This document shows, piece after piece, positions 17,439-26,178 of a stretch of 52,291 bases of DNA. The notes beneath the pieces were generated by a model. It saw only the letters and a program-made list of their open reading frames with translations, was not told where the DNA came from and made no database searches. Every line of letters starts with the position of its first letter. The first letter of the stretch is position 1. Position numbers and translations under genes: made by a program. The DNA comes from Roseinatronobacter alkalisoli (lineage in GTDB: Bacteria > Pseudomonadota > Alphaproteobacteria > Rhodobacterales > Rhodobacteraceae). Location of the stretch: contig NZ_JAQZSM010000025.1 of the NCBI RefSeq assembly GCF_028745735.1, positions 1-52,291 on the forward strand. The letters run 5' to 3'.

Positions 17439-17846
17439 GAGAATCGATTCCTTTATTGTTGTGTGATGGAAGTGATGCTCGCGACCAGCTGGCTGACGAT
17501 ACCAGATATCCCGACAGGGAATCTGGCAGCCTGCGCATAGTTTACTATTACTGTCGGAATTGGAAGGCTAAATTTCCCGCCATGCGGATTGCAAGGGGCG
17601 GCACCGCGCAAACAGGGGCGCGGAAAGCTTATTCGCACGCCAGTCGGCTTGCCGCGTTTACCGCGGCGCAACCGCCCCTTTTGGGGATGGTATCATAGTT
17701 GAAACGGGATTCCGGGCCTTCATGGCATTTCAGATCATTCCTGAACCCGGTCAGTCCGGGCGCGGATTTTCACCGGATATCCGGACCGGGCGGCAGTGAA
17801 TGCCTGCTGCCGCGCGGCTGTGGCCGGGGCGGATGCCTGTCCGCCG
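17439..17846. other. Leader and intergenic region with several hairpins
   Basis: These 408 bases lie between the alpha/beta hydrolase stop and the start of the metal-chelate operon. Several inverted repeats are visible: GCCGCG/CGCGGC (17651-17667), CCCC-TTTT-GGGG (near 17674-17685), CCGGATATCCGG (near 17772) and CGGCAG/CTGCCG (near 17791-17813). None has a T-run on either strand. I looked for cobalamin riboswitch core segments and did not find them. No gene is recognised. Confidence 0.45.
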
Positions 17847-18551
17847 TCAATACACTGCCTTTTCCTGCAGCCATTGGGAAATGACCAGCGCCAATTCATC
17901 CGGCTGTTCAAATGGCAACAAATGCCCTGCGCCGACAATCGTGATACATGTCGCATCCGGAATTCTTGCGGCAACCGCGCGCAGCACGGTTTCAGTACAC
18001 AGATGGTCTTCATCCCCCGCGATCAGAAGCACCGGAAAAGGGAAATCCCCGATATAGGCCATTGCATCGGGCCGGTGCAGAAGTGCGGTATTCTGGCGGG
18101 CATGCACCTGTGGCGGGCAATCTTCAACCATTTGCCTGACCTTCGCCACAAGGGCATCGTTTTTCGCATTCGCGCCCGAAAGGACCGTTGGCGCCCAGTC
18201 CCGGCCATAGGCTTCCATCCCGGCATTGGCCTTCGAAATCCGCGCTTCGCGCTTCGCCGCTTCGTTCTCACCTGGTCCATCGGCGTCTATGCCTGCAAGG
18301 ACCATCGCCCTGATCCGCTCTGGGGCCTGTCGGCCCATCTCCATGGCGACGCGCCCGCCCATGGAATGGGCGATGATGATCAGGTTGCCGCCCGTCTGCG
18401 ACAGGGCACGGGCGGCCATCCCCTGCAATGTGTCATCGGTTGTGGTATCGGCCACATGCACATTCCCGATCCGGGGCGCCAACGCTGCCGCAACCGGGGC
18501 CCATGTTCTTTCATCGGACATAATGCCCGGGATTGTGACCAGCGTTGTCAT
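17847..18551 (-). CDS. Alpha/beta hydrolase
   Basis: A 234-residue alpha/beta-hydrolase fold enzyme. The triad can be placed: nucleophile Ser63 in AHSMGG, acid about Asp182 in GDEDH, and His210 in GAGHLLPFE. The cap is short and helical (about residues 95-150). Homologues cover esterases, lactonases and C-C hydrolases, so no substrate is claimed. It lies 253 bp downstream of the crotonase gene on the same strand and may or may not share its transcript. Confidence 0.85.
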   Translation of the reverse strand: MTTLVTIPGIMSDERTWAPVAAALAPRIGNVHVADTTTDDTLQGMAARALSQTGGNLIIIAHSMGGRVAMEMGRQAPERIRAMVLAGIDADGPGENEAAKREARISKANAGMEAYGRDWAPTVLSGANAKNDALVAKVRQMVEDCPPQVHARQNTALLHRPDAMAYIGDFPFPVLLIAGDEDHLCTETVLRAVAARIPDATCITIVGAGHLLPFEQPDELALVISQWLQEKAVY

Positions 18552-18804
18552 ATTGGTTTCTCATGTGTTGGCGGTGGGAACGAACCATCGGTTATAACCA
18601 GCCTAGCAGATGCAGATGATTGCCTGAATTGAGTAAATGTTAGGGGCGATCAAACAGATGGGCCATTGCTGCGGCTAGGCGACAGACAGGCAAGTTTCAG
18701 CGTCGCCCGCATGTTGCGCAGGGCGGATCACCTGCGAACAGATGTGACGGGTCCGGCGGCAGTGGCAAGCCTGACGTGCTGCCACCGCGCCCATGTTCCT
18801 GAAC

Positions 18805-19623
18805 TTATGCCTTGGTATCGGCCTTGTGCAAGAACGCCTCGACAGAGGCGCGATGCTCTTTTGTCGAATAACAGATGGCTTGCGCCTGACGGCCAAGGGC
18901 GAAAATGTCTTCGTCAGAACTTTCGAAGGTCTTGTCCAGTATTGCCTTGGTCAAGGCGACAGCAGCCGGCGATCCCTGTGTCAGTTCCTCTGCCCATGCG
19001 CAGGCCTCGTCCAACAGGGATTCGGACGTTGTGACCCGGTCAACAAGCCCGATGGCCAGCGCCTCGTCCGTCAGGACCACGCGCCCTGACAGGATAAGTT
19101 CCTTTGCACGCACAAGACCCACCCGACGGGGCAGGAAATACATGCCGCCCCCGTCTGACACCAGCCCGCGTTTCAGGAAACTCATCGACATTCTGGCCCC
19201 GTCCACGGCAATGATGAAGTCACATGCCATGGCCATATCAAGGCCAAGACCAAACGCGGCCCCATTCATCGCAGCGATAACAGGCTTGGTGCATCCATGG
19301 ATCACTGCAACGCCGCGATGTGTCTTTTTCTGACGCATCCAGCCATTGAAGGACACTTCATCCTGTGGCGCGCTCAGGCGTTCGCGCATCCCACCGATAT
19401 CACCGCCTGAACAAAAACCTTTGCCCGCACCGGTCAGAATGATGGCCCGGATGGCCGGGGTCTGGTCGGCCCATTCGAATATCGAAACAAGTTCCTGACG
19501 CATCTGGTCATTGATGGCGTTGCGCAGATCAGGCCGGTTCAAGCGGATAATCGCGATCGTGCCCCGGATCTCGGTTTCGACGAATTCAGCTTGCGGGGCA
19601 GCGGGAGGGTTGTTGTCTTTCAT
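18805..19623 (-). CDS. Enoyl-CoA hydratase/isomerase, PaaG-like
   Basis: A 272-residue crotonase-superfamily protein. RLNRPDLRNAIND and FCSGGDIGGM form the CoA and oxyanion sites. The first hydratase glutamate position is Asp (GLDMAM) and the second is Phe, so the hydratase pair is absent. The segment GLVSDGGGMYFLPR keeps the aspartate used by PaaG-type isomerases. A double-bond or ring isomerase is therefore more likely than hydratase. It follows the MmgE/PrpD gene by 30 bp and probably shares its operon with the SDR. Confidence 0.85.
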   Translation of the reverse strand: MKDNNPPAAPQAEFVETEIRGTIAIIRLNRPDLRNAINDQMRQELVSIFEWADQTPAIRAIILTGAGKGFCSGGDIGGMRERLSAPQDEVSFNGWMRQKKTHRGVAVIHGCTKPVIAAMNGAAFGLGLDMAMACDFIIAVDGARMSMSFLKRGLVSDGGGMYFLPRRVGLVRAKELILSGRVVLTDEALAIGLVDRVTTSESLLDEACAWAEELTQGSPAAVALTKAILDKTFESSDEDIFALGRQAQAICYSTKEHRASVEAFLHKADTKA

Positions 19624-19653
19624 GATCTTCGTGATCCTTATAGCTGGCGCGGG

Positions 19654-21021
19654 TCAGGCCGCGGGATGTTTGGGAAACTGAAGGGGAATGCTGCCAGGCA
19701 GGCGGTCCGAGGACATGATCGTTTCGCGCAGATGCCGCGCGCTGTCCTTGTCCAGAACTTCGGTTGCAAGCTCCTGGTATTTCTCGAACAACTCCGCATC
19801 GCTCAGCGGGTCGTCAGGGTCGCCTTTGCGGGTGGGCTGGAAATGCGTGAGAACCTCGCCTGTGGTCAGGGTAATCACCAGTCGCGCCTGACGCCGGGCC
19901 GGATAGGCGGCGGCAATCCCGGCATCCTGGGCAACGCTGACCTTGGGCATGAAGGCGCGCATATCAGCACGGGCCATCGCGTCCGGGGCAAAGGCCGCAA
20001 GGCGCACAGCACCCATATACAGCAGGGCCGCCACGCAATACTGAACACTGAAACGCGCATCTGCTGTGGTTTCAACCCTTACGCGGTCACAGATCAGGGC
20101 GGTGGGACCGTAGCCCTGTACCTCTATGCGCGCAACATCGTCCGGGCCGAAGGGGCGCTTTGCCAGCGCGGCGCGCAGCCCGTCCAGGGTTGGGAAAATA
20201 TGCCCACAACAGCCATGGTTCTTGAAGGTCATCCGTGAAATCGGCGTCCACTCGCCCAGCCCCTGCAAGGCCGCATCCCAGTTCCCGGTACTGTCGCTGG
20301 TGGCGGCCGCATATCCATGCGCTGCATGCAGACTGTCGGGCGAACCGGTGATCCCTTCCGCCGCTGCCAGACCGGCAAGCACCCCAGCTTCGGCGGCATG
20401 GCCGCAATGCAAGGGCTTGGTCTGGCCCTGCCCTTGCAGGTTTTCCTGATGCCCGCCCGCAAAACTGCTGGCAATCGCAATCGCATTGCCAATACCCTCC
20501 GCACCGCAACCCTTGAGCATGGCCGTGGCGACAGCCGCACCGATAGTGCCCACAGTCGCGGTGATATGCCAGTTGCGGTAATGGCTTGGCTGAAGGGCCA
20601 GCGCAATCCGGCACCCCACTTCATAGCCGCCGATCACCGCACGGTGAAACGCCTCCGGACTTGCCCCTTCATCCTGCGCAACGGCAAGGGCCGCCGCAAT
20701 GGTGGGGCTGCCGGGGTGGTAACCGCCATCACGGAAGATATCGTCAAACTCGACCGTATGGCTTGCCACGCCGTTCAGAAGGGCCGCGTGACGGGCACTT
20801 CCGGCCGTCCCTGTCACGTAAGCGATCGCGCGCCCATCGCCGCGCGCCCGATCAAGCGCGCGGGCCAATGGCACTGATGGCCCCTCGGCGCAGCCAGGCA
20901 GCATTGCGGCGAACCAGTCCAGCACCGCACGGCGGGTGTCATGCAATACGTCAGGCGACAGCTCGCGCGTGCGCCAATCGTTTGCGGCCCGGGCAAGCAC
21001 AACAAGCGGGTTTTCGTTCAT
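19654..21021 (-). CDS. MmgE/PrpD family protein
   Basis: A 455-residue member of the MmgE/PrpD family, which includes 2-methylcitrate dehydratase and cis-aconitate decarboxylase. Recognisable segments are TVEFDD near the first fifth, GYEVGCRIALAL, MLKGCGAEGIGNAIAIASS and KNHGCCGHIFPTLD. Family members act on hydroxylated tricarboxylates and similar acids. Here it sits 5 bp after the SDR gene and 30 bp before a crotonase, forming a small catabolic operon. No methylcitrate synthase or isocitrate-lyase-type partner is present, so a propionate role is not supported. Confidence 0.85.
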   Translation of the reverse strand: MNENPLVVLARAANDWRTRELSPDVLHDTRRAVLDWFAAMLPGCAEGPSVPLARALDRARGDGRAIAYVTGTAGSARHAALLNGVASHTVEFDDIFRDGGYHPGSPTIAAALAVAQDEGASPEAFHRAVIGGYEVGCRIALALQPSHYRNWHITATVGTIGAAVATAMLKGCGAEGIGNAIAIASSFAGGHQENLQGQGQTKPLHCGHAAEAGVLAGLAAAEGITGSPDSLHAAHGYAAATSDSTGNWDAALQGLGEWTPISRMTFKNHGCCGHIFPTLDGLRAALAKRPFGPDDVARIEVQGYGPTALICDRVRVETTADARFSVQYCVAALLYMGAVRLAAFAPDAMARADMRAFMPKVSVAQDAGIAAAYPARRQARLVITLTTGEVLTHFQPTRKGDPDDPLSDAELFEKYQELATEVLDKDSARHLRETIMSSDRLPGSIPLQFPKHPAA

Positions 21022-21026
21022 CCGGT

Positions 21027-21818
21027 TTATCCCCGCTTCAGCAACAGACCGCCATCAACGGGCAACAACACGCCCGTGATGTATTTTGCTTCGTCCGATG
21101 CCAGAAAGACTGCGGCATTCGCGACATCCCATGCGTCGCCCATATACCCCATAGGCACCAGCGCATCGCGTTCTGCCTGAATGTCCTCACGCGGGCGGCC
21201 TGATTCCTGCGCGCGGCGCTCGATTGCCATGGGCGTGTTGATCAAGCCCGGCAGAATGACATTCGCGCGCACCCCATGGCGTGCATTTTCAGCAGCCACA
21301 TGTTGGGTGAAAGTGTTGATTGCCCCTTTTGAGGTCTTGTAGGCCACCGTTGGGCGCATCGCCTTTGAGGCTGTCGAGGAAATGGTGATGATTGACCCGC
21401 TGCCTTGCGCGCGCATCGTGGGCAGCGCCGCCTTGCAAAGCATGAACATGCTTTTGAGGTTGAGAGTCATCAACCTGTCCCAGGTTTCGGTGTCCAGATC
21501 AGGTGTGGCGCGATCACCCTTGGACATGCCGACATTGCTGTGCAGCACATCAATGCGTCCGAACTGGTCCAGCGTTTGCTGCATGATGCCCTGACAAGCG
21601 GCCTCATCAGTGACATCTGCGGCGATAACAATGGCGTCGTCGCTGTCCAGCATCGCGCGGGTTTCATGCGCCCACCCGGCATTCACATCGACCAGAACGC
21701 AGGTTGCACCCTCTTGTGCAAAGCGGATGGCGGTTGCGCGTCCATTGCCCGGGGTTGCGCCGGGCTGCTGCCCTGCCCCTGTAATGATTGCGACTTTTCC
21801 GGTCAGCCGTCCACTCAT
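21027..21818 (-). CDS. SDR-family oxidoreductase
   Basis: A 263-residue short-chain dehydrogenase/reductase. The cofactor loop is unusually long: TGAGQQPGATPGNGRA (residues 13-28) replaces the usual TGxxxGIG. Catalytic residues are Ser147/148 (ISSTAS), Tyr160 and Lys164 (YKTSK). The HSNVG segment replaces NNAG. It is the first gene of the SDR - MmgE/PrpD - crotonase operon and would oxidise or reduce a hydroxy intermediate with NAD(P). The LysR gene upstream points the same way with a 111-bp gap that can hold a promoter. Confidence 0.87.
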   Translation of the reverse strand: MSGRLTGKVAIITGAGQQPGATPGNGRATAIRFAQEGATCVLVDVNAGWAHETRAMLDSDDAIVIAADVTDEAACQGIMQQTLDQFGRIDVLHSNVGMSKGDRATPDLDTETWDRLMTLNLKSMFMLCKAALPTMRAQGSGSIITISSTASKAMRPTVAYKTSKGAINTFTQHVAAENARHGVRANVILPGLINTPMAIERRAQESGRPREDIQAERDALVPMGYMGDAWDVANAAVFLASDEAKYITGVLLPVDGGLLLKRG

Positions 21819-21929
21819 GATGCGTTGTCCCTCTATGACTCAACCATCAGTCTATCAGGGCTTTTAAGGCATGAGACCTGATTAGAGGTAAGGCTCGGCA
21901 AATCGCGGGTCTGATCCGGGGGTGCAGGA

Positions 21930-22850
21930 TCACGTCGTGCGGGATTTGAAAAATTCGCGCGGCTGTCCAACCTGATCAAGCAGCCAGTCGATAAACCGCT
22001 TGGTTTTCACACTGACCGAAACCGTGGTCGGCCAGATGACATAGAACGCAGCGCCGGTCGGAACGCGCATGTCAAGCGGGCGGACAAGTCGCCTCTCTGC
22101 TATCACATCGTCAAGCAGGCCCAGTTGCCCGATCGTCAGCCCCAGCCCCTGCTGCGCCGCCGAAAAAGTAAGAAGCGATGTGTCGAAATCCGTGCCTGTA
22201 TTGAAATCCATGTCGACCTTTACCGCGCGTGCCCAGAATTCCCAGGCGCGCCGACGGTAGCGCGAATGCAGCAACTCCCCCTTGATGACGTCCTGCGGGG
22301 ACGCCAATCCACCGATTGATTCCAGATATGCCTGAGAGCAGACGACATCGACCTCCTCGTCCCACAGCTTGCGCATGCGGGCATCGCGCCAGTCGCCTGT
22401 GCCAAGCTGCAACGCCACATCAAGATGCGTGCCGCGAAAATCAAGAGGCTCCACCTTGGTGTCGAAGCGAACGCGGATATCGGGGTGGCGACTGGTGAAA
22501 TCACGAAGCTTTGGCATAAGCCAGTGATGCGCAACTGTCGGATGGACACGCAGACTGACAGTCCCTTCGGTTTCGTGGCTGATCATGCGCTGAGTCGCGC
22601 GCTCCAGATCATCGAAAAGGCCCGCTATTTCCAACCCGAAGGCACGTCCCACCTCTGTCAGTTTGGCCGAGCGGACACCGCGTTCAAACAGGCTGACATC
22701 CAGAAAATCTTCCAGGATGGAAATCTGGCGACTGATCGCAACCTGACTGACGCCCAGTTCCTGCGCAGCGGCCGTGAATGTCTTATGCCGGGACGCCACT
22801 GCGAAAGAACGCAAAGGGTTGAGAGGAAGATTAATACGGCGGCGTTGCAT
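21930..22850 (-). CDS. LysR-family transcriptional regulator (GcvA-like)
   Basis: A 306-residue LysR-type regulator. The N-terminal helix-turn-helix is typical of the GcvA/AmpR-like subgroup: LNPLRSFAVASRHKTFTAAAQELGVSQ, then VSLFERG. The rest is the periplasmic-binding-protein-like effector domain. It is divergent from the AbrB-type membrane protein gene (start 22969) and lies upstream of the SDR operon, so it may control either or both. The divergent 118-bp region holds GTTATGCTAAC (22901-22911), a short palindrome. Confidence 0.9.
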   Translation of the reverse strand: MQRRRINLPLNPLRSFAVASRHKTFTAAAQELGVSQVAISRQISILEDFLDVSLFERGVRSAKLTEVGRAFGLEIAGLFDDLERATQRMISHETEGTVSLRVHPTVAHHWLMPKLRDFTSRHPDIRVRFDTKVEPLDFRGTHLDVALQLGTGDWRDARMRKLWDEEVDVVCSQAYLESIGGLASPQDVIKGELLHSRYRRRAWEFWARAVKVDMDFNTGTDFDTSLLTFSAAQQGLGLTIGQLGLLDDVIAERRLVRPLDMRVPTGAAFYVIWPTTVSVSVKTKRFIDWLLDQVGQPREFFKSRTT

Positions 22851-22968
22851 AATGATTGGTTATCCCTGCGCAAGGTTTATGCCGGTTAACTTCCGGATTT
22901 GTTATGCTAACGCTGTGCCAATAATATCGTCAAGGTGGCGCATTTGCGTGCCACAAACGGGCATTCGC
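22851..22968. promoter_or_regulatory. Divergent LysR / AbrB-protein control region
   Basis: A 118-bp spacer between divergently read genes. It contains GTTA-TGC-TAAC (22901-22911) and CCGG-N7-CCGG (22882-22896), both short palindromes in the place expected for a LysR activator. No strong -35/-10 pair was found in either direction. Confidence 0.35.
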
Positions 22969-24066
22969 ATGGAAAAACCCCAGTCCCCACCCCCGAAACC
23001 GCCATCCGTCAGGGGCTGGCGCCACAGTCTGGGCCTGGGCGTGTTGCTTTTGATTGCGGCGGCCGCAGGCTGGGTGTTTGAACGGATGGGCGCGCCCCTG
23101 CCCTGGATGATTGGACCGCTGGTTGTCACCGCAGCCATTTTCATGGGGCCTGCGCCGCAGATCACCGTACCTACCCGGTTGCGCCCTGTCGGGCAGGTGG
23201 TGGTTGCCACGCAGGTGGGGCTTGCCTTCTCGCCCGAAGCGCTTGACCTGCTGCTCGGCTTTGCGCCCGTTATCATAGGCGCGGCCCTTGCGACGGGCCT
23301 GTGTATTCTGGCGGTTTCCATACTGGTTTCGCATCTGACCGGGCAAAGCGTCGCGCAGACCTTTCTGTCATCTGTGCCAACAAGCCCGGTCGAGGCAGCG
23401 TCCATGGCGCGGGCTGCCGGCATAAACCCCACGCCCGTAATATTTTCGCAAACGCTGCGCATGGCTGCTGTCGTCCTTATTCTGCCTTTCGCGCTCTATG
23501 CGCTTGATGGGTGGCCGGACGTGCATCGGCAGGCCGTTGGTTTCGCACTGCCGGACCCCGGTCACATTCTGTGGCTGGTCGCGATCGGTGTGGCAGGTGC
23601 ATTGCTGTTTCGTGTCCTGCGCGTGCCGAACCCCAACTTTCTGGGGCCTATGGCAGCTGCGGCATTGCTGGCGGTCAGTGGCAACGGGCCTGTCGCCTAT
23701 CCGCCCGATATTCTGGCGCTTGCGCAAATTCTGCTGGGCACATGGCTGGGGGCAACGTTCCGGCGCGAATTCATGACCTCTGCGCTGCGGCTCACGCTTA
23801 TCAGCGCGGGGTCATCGCTTCTGTTGCTGCTTCTGTGTTCACTCAGCGCAGTTGCTATTGCTATAGTATCGGGTGTCGATTGGCAGACCATGGTTCTGGG
23901 GTCCGCGCCGGGTGGCGTTGTCGAAATGGCCCTGACAGCCAGGTTTCTGGGTCAGAACGTTGTGCTTATTACCACCTTTCATCTTGTGCGCATTTTCATA
24001 ATCATGCCGAACATTCCCTGGATCGTGCGACTGCTCGCCCGATATGAGCGGCGCAAAACCGGATAA
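22969..24066 (+). CDS. AbrB-family membrane protein (putative transporter)
   Basis: A 365-residue polytopic membrane protein of the Pfam AbrB duplication family, often mis-named ammonia monooxygenase or AbrB regulator. Two similar halves are visible: GAPLPWMIGPLV near residue 45 and the second-half NPNFLGPMAAAALL. About ten hydrophobic segments are expected. ATG 22969 is chosen because upstream in-frame codons run into the LysR promoter region; the ribosome binding site is weak, so the start is uncertain. It is followed 11 bp later by a D-2-hydroxyacid dehydrogenase, which suggests an organic-acid substrate, though no member is known well enough to assert this. Confidence 0.78.
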   Translation: MEKPQSPPPKPPSVRGWRHSLGLGVLLLIAAAAGWVFERMGAPLPWMIGPLVVTAAIFMGPAPQITVPTRLRPVGQVVVATQVGLAFSPEALDLLLGFAPVIIGAALATGLCILAVSILVSHLTGQSVAQTFLSSVPTSPVEAASMARAAGINPTPVIFSQTLRMAAVVLILPFALYALDGWPDVHRQAVGFALPDPGHILWLVAIGVAGALLFRVLRVPNPNFLGPMAAAALLAVSGNGPVAYPPDILALAQILLGTWLGATFRREFMTSALRLTLISAGSSLLLLLLCSLSAVAIAIVSGVDWQTMVLGSAPGGVVEMALTARFLGQNVVLITTFHLVRIFIIMPNIPWIVRLLARYERRKTG

Positions 24067-24077
24067 GGACCAGTAAA

Positions 24078-25073
24078 ATGAACGAATACCGCCCGCTACC
24101 AAAGGACCGCAAAGCCCGGATTGCCGTTCTGGACGACTATATGGGCGTTGCCCATCGCCTTGCGGACTGGTCACACCTTGAAGACCGCGCAGAAATTACC
24201 TTCCTGACCCATGCCGTACCGTCCGGGCGTCTGCTTCAGGAACTGGCCCCCTATGACGCGCTTTGTCTGCTACGAGAGCGCACCGATTTTCCTGCAGCCG
24301 TTCTGCGCGGACTGCCGAACCTGAAAGTCATCGCGGCAACCGGGCGTCAGAACCGTACATTGGACAGTGTTACCGCCGCGGAACTTGGCATCCCCATCAT
24401 GACAACGGATGGCAGCGGCAATGGCGCATTCGCAACAGTAGAACTGGCCTGGGGTCTGATCATCGGGCTGATGCGGCATATTCCGGCAGAATCAGCGGCC
24501 CTGCGCGCAGGTGCCTGGCAGTCGCGGCTTGGGCAGGCCCTTTATGGCCGGACCCTCGGGTTGGTGGGGCTGGGCAGGCTGGGCGCGCGTATGGCGCTGG
24601 TCGCGCAGGCATTCGGCATGAAGGTCATCGCCTGGAGTCCGAACCTGACACCCGAGCGCGCCGAAGCCGCCGGGGCCGAATATGCAGACAAGGCCACCCT
24701 GTTCGGGAACGCGGATATCGTGTCGCTGCATCTGGTGTTGGGGCCATCGACCGAAGGCATTGTCGGGGCCGCTGACCTTGCCCGCATGAAGGCCAATGCA
24801 ATCCTGATCAACACGGCACGTGGCCCGCTGGTCGATCAGGTCGCCTTGCAGGCAGCGCTGGTCGACGGGCAGATCGCCGGGGCCGGGATTGATGTCTTTG
24901 ATCACGAACCCCTGTCTGCCAACGCCCCGATCCGCCAGTTCCCCAATATGCTGGCCACCCCGCATCTGGGCTACGCTGTGCAAGAAACATTCGAAAGCTT
25001 CTATCGCCAGACAGTTGAGAATCTGGATGGGTGGCTGGATGGCAACCCGCAAAGATTGTTGCAGCCCAAATGA
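24078..25073 (+). CDS. D-2-hydroxyacid dehydrogenase
   Basis: A 331-residue NAD-dependent D-isomer-specific 2-hydroxyacid dehydrogenase. The NAD-binding motif is GLVGLGRLG (residues 161-169). The catalytic triad is Arg248 (TARGPLV), Glu277 (FDHEPL) and His296 (ATPHLGY). Phosphoglycerate dehydrogenase C-terminal regulatory domains are absent, so it more likely acts on a small catabolic hydroxy- or keto-acid. AAGGACC precedes the ATG. It is co-directional with and 11 bp from the AbrB-type membrane protein gene, suggesting a two-gene uptake/oxidation unit. Confidence 0.88.
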   Translation: MNEYRPLPKDRKARIAVLDDYMGVAHRLADWSHLEDRAEITFLTHAVPSGRLLQELAPYDALCLLRERTDFPAAVLRGLPNLKVIAATGRQNRTLDSVTAAELGIPIMTTDGSGNGAFATVELAWGLIIGLMRHIPAESAALRAGAWQSRLGQALYGRTLGLVGLGRLGARMALVAQAFGMKVIAWSPNLTPERAEAAGAEYADKATLFGNADIVSLHLVLGPSTEGIVGAADLARMKANAILINTARGPLVDQVALQAALVDGQIAGAGIDVFDHEPLSANAPIRQFPNMLATPHLGYAVQETFESFYRQTVENLDGWLDGNPQRLLQPK

Positions 25074-25079
25074 ACAAGC

Positions 25080-25102
25080 CGGCCCCGATGGGCCGACTTT
25101 CA
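25080..25102. terminator. Possible terminator between convergent genes
   Basis: A 6-bp GC stem, CGGCCC (25080-25085) and GGGCCG (25090-25095), with a CGAT loop is followed by a short T-containing stretch. It sits between the ends of the dehydrogenase and the convergent tctC gene. The T-run is weak. Confidence 0.4.
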
Positions 25103-25122
25103 GTGTTTCACATGGCTGGATG

Positions 25123-26076
25123 TTACTGGCCGATGCCGCGTTCGGCCGCCAGGTCCCGCCAGATTTGCAGATCGCGCACATATATTTCGCCAAATTCTGC
25201 CGGTGACAGGTTGCCCGCCAAAGCATAGTTCTGCTCCAGTTGTTCCTGCATCCGCTCAGAGGCCATGGCTTCGGCAAGATCGGCGTTGATCCTGTCGACG
25301 AGCGCGTCATCCATGCCACCCGGACCGAAGATTGCGACCCAGCCTTCCAGTTCGACACCGGCCACACCGACTTCGCCGCTGGACTGAATATCGGGCAATA
25401 GCGGGAAGCGTTCGGGCGCCAGCACGGCCAATGCTTTTGCGCGGCCGTCATTGACATAGGGCATCACGCTTTGTGTCGTCGAGATATAGGTGTCGGCATG
25501 GCCGCCCATCAGATTGGTGAATGATTCGCCAGCGCCCCCGAAATGCACAATATCGGCGGGCAGGTCTGCTGCCTGCATCACCAGTTCAGACATGAAATGG
25601 CCCGAACTACCCGGCCCCGCAGTGGCCATGAACATCAGGCGGCTCTGCGCTTCTTCCATGAAGCCGGAAAAATCGGTTGACTGGACATTGGCGCCACCCA
25701 CCAGAACATAGGGGCTGGTGATCAGCAGCGAGATGGGCGTGATATCGTTGACAGGGTCGAACTGCAGATCACTTTGCAATGCCGGTGCGGTGGTGATGGC
25801 GGCGGTGTTGATAAGAAGTGTCTTGCCGTCGGGCTCGGCTTGCGTCAGTTCCGTCGTGCCAATCATGGAACCCGCGCCTGGCCGGTTCACGATCACGATT
25901 GGCTGGTTCCAGATTTTTTCCAGTTCGATCGCAAGCGCGCGCATGGTGGTGTCGGTAGATCCGCCCGTACCATAGGGCACAATAATGGTGACAGGACCGT
26001 CTGGAAAGCTGTCCTGGGCATTGGCAACGCTGGTGCCAAGGGCTGCCAGAACGGCGGCGGCTATTATGGATTTCAT
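25123..26076 (-). CDS. tctC: Tripartite tricarboxylate transporter binding protein (TctC/Bug), second copy
   Basis: A 317-residue Bug/TctC periplasmic binding protein. The signal peptide ends near ANA-QD (about residue 20). The ligand-turn region is VTIIVPYGTGGSTDTTMR and the second signature is VNRPGAGSMIG. It is clearly different in sequence from the first copy at 6626, so the two probably bind different acids. Here it is the last gene of a tctB-tctA-tctC order, 102 bp after tctA, which leaves room for its own promoter. GGGAGGAA lies just upstream of the start. Confidence 0.92.
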   Translation of the reverse strand: MKSIIAAAVLAALGTSVANAQDSFPDGPVTIIVPYGTGGSTDTTMRALAIELEKIWNQPIVIVNRPGAGSMIGTTELTQAEPDGKTLLINTAAITTAPALQSDLQFDPVNDITPISLLITSPYVLVGGANVQSTDFSGFMEEAQSRLMFMATAGPGSSGHFMSELVMQAADLPADIVHFGGAGESFTNLMGGHADTYISTTQSVMPYVNDGRAKALAVLAPERFPLLPDIQSSGEVGVAGVELEGWVAIFGPGGMDDALVDRINADLAEAMASERMQEQLEQNYALAGNLSPAEFGEIYVRDLQIWRDLAAERGIGQ

Positions 26077-26178
26077 GGGTAGTTCCTCCCTTTTGGTGGT
26101 GTCGCGAATTTGTTTGTTTGTGTGTGCGGTTTCAGGGCAACCGCAAGCATGACCCGGTGTCCGGGCCGTGCGCCCATC

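Noticed and set aside
17439-17846. Possible cobalamin riboswitch in the leader of the metal-chelate operon
   Set aside because: The conserved core segments expected of this riboswitch were not found; only generic hairpins are present.
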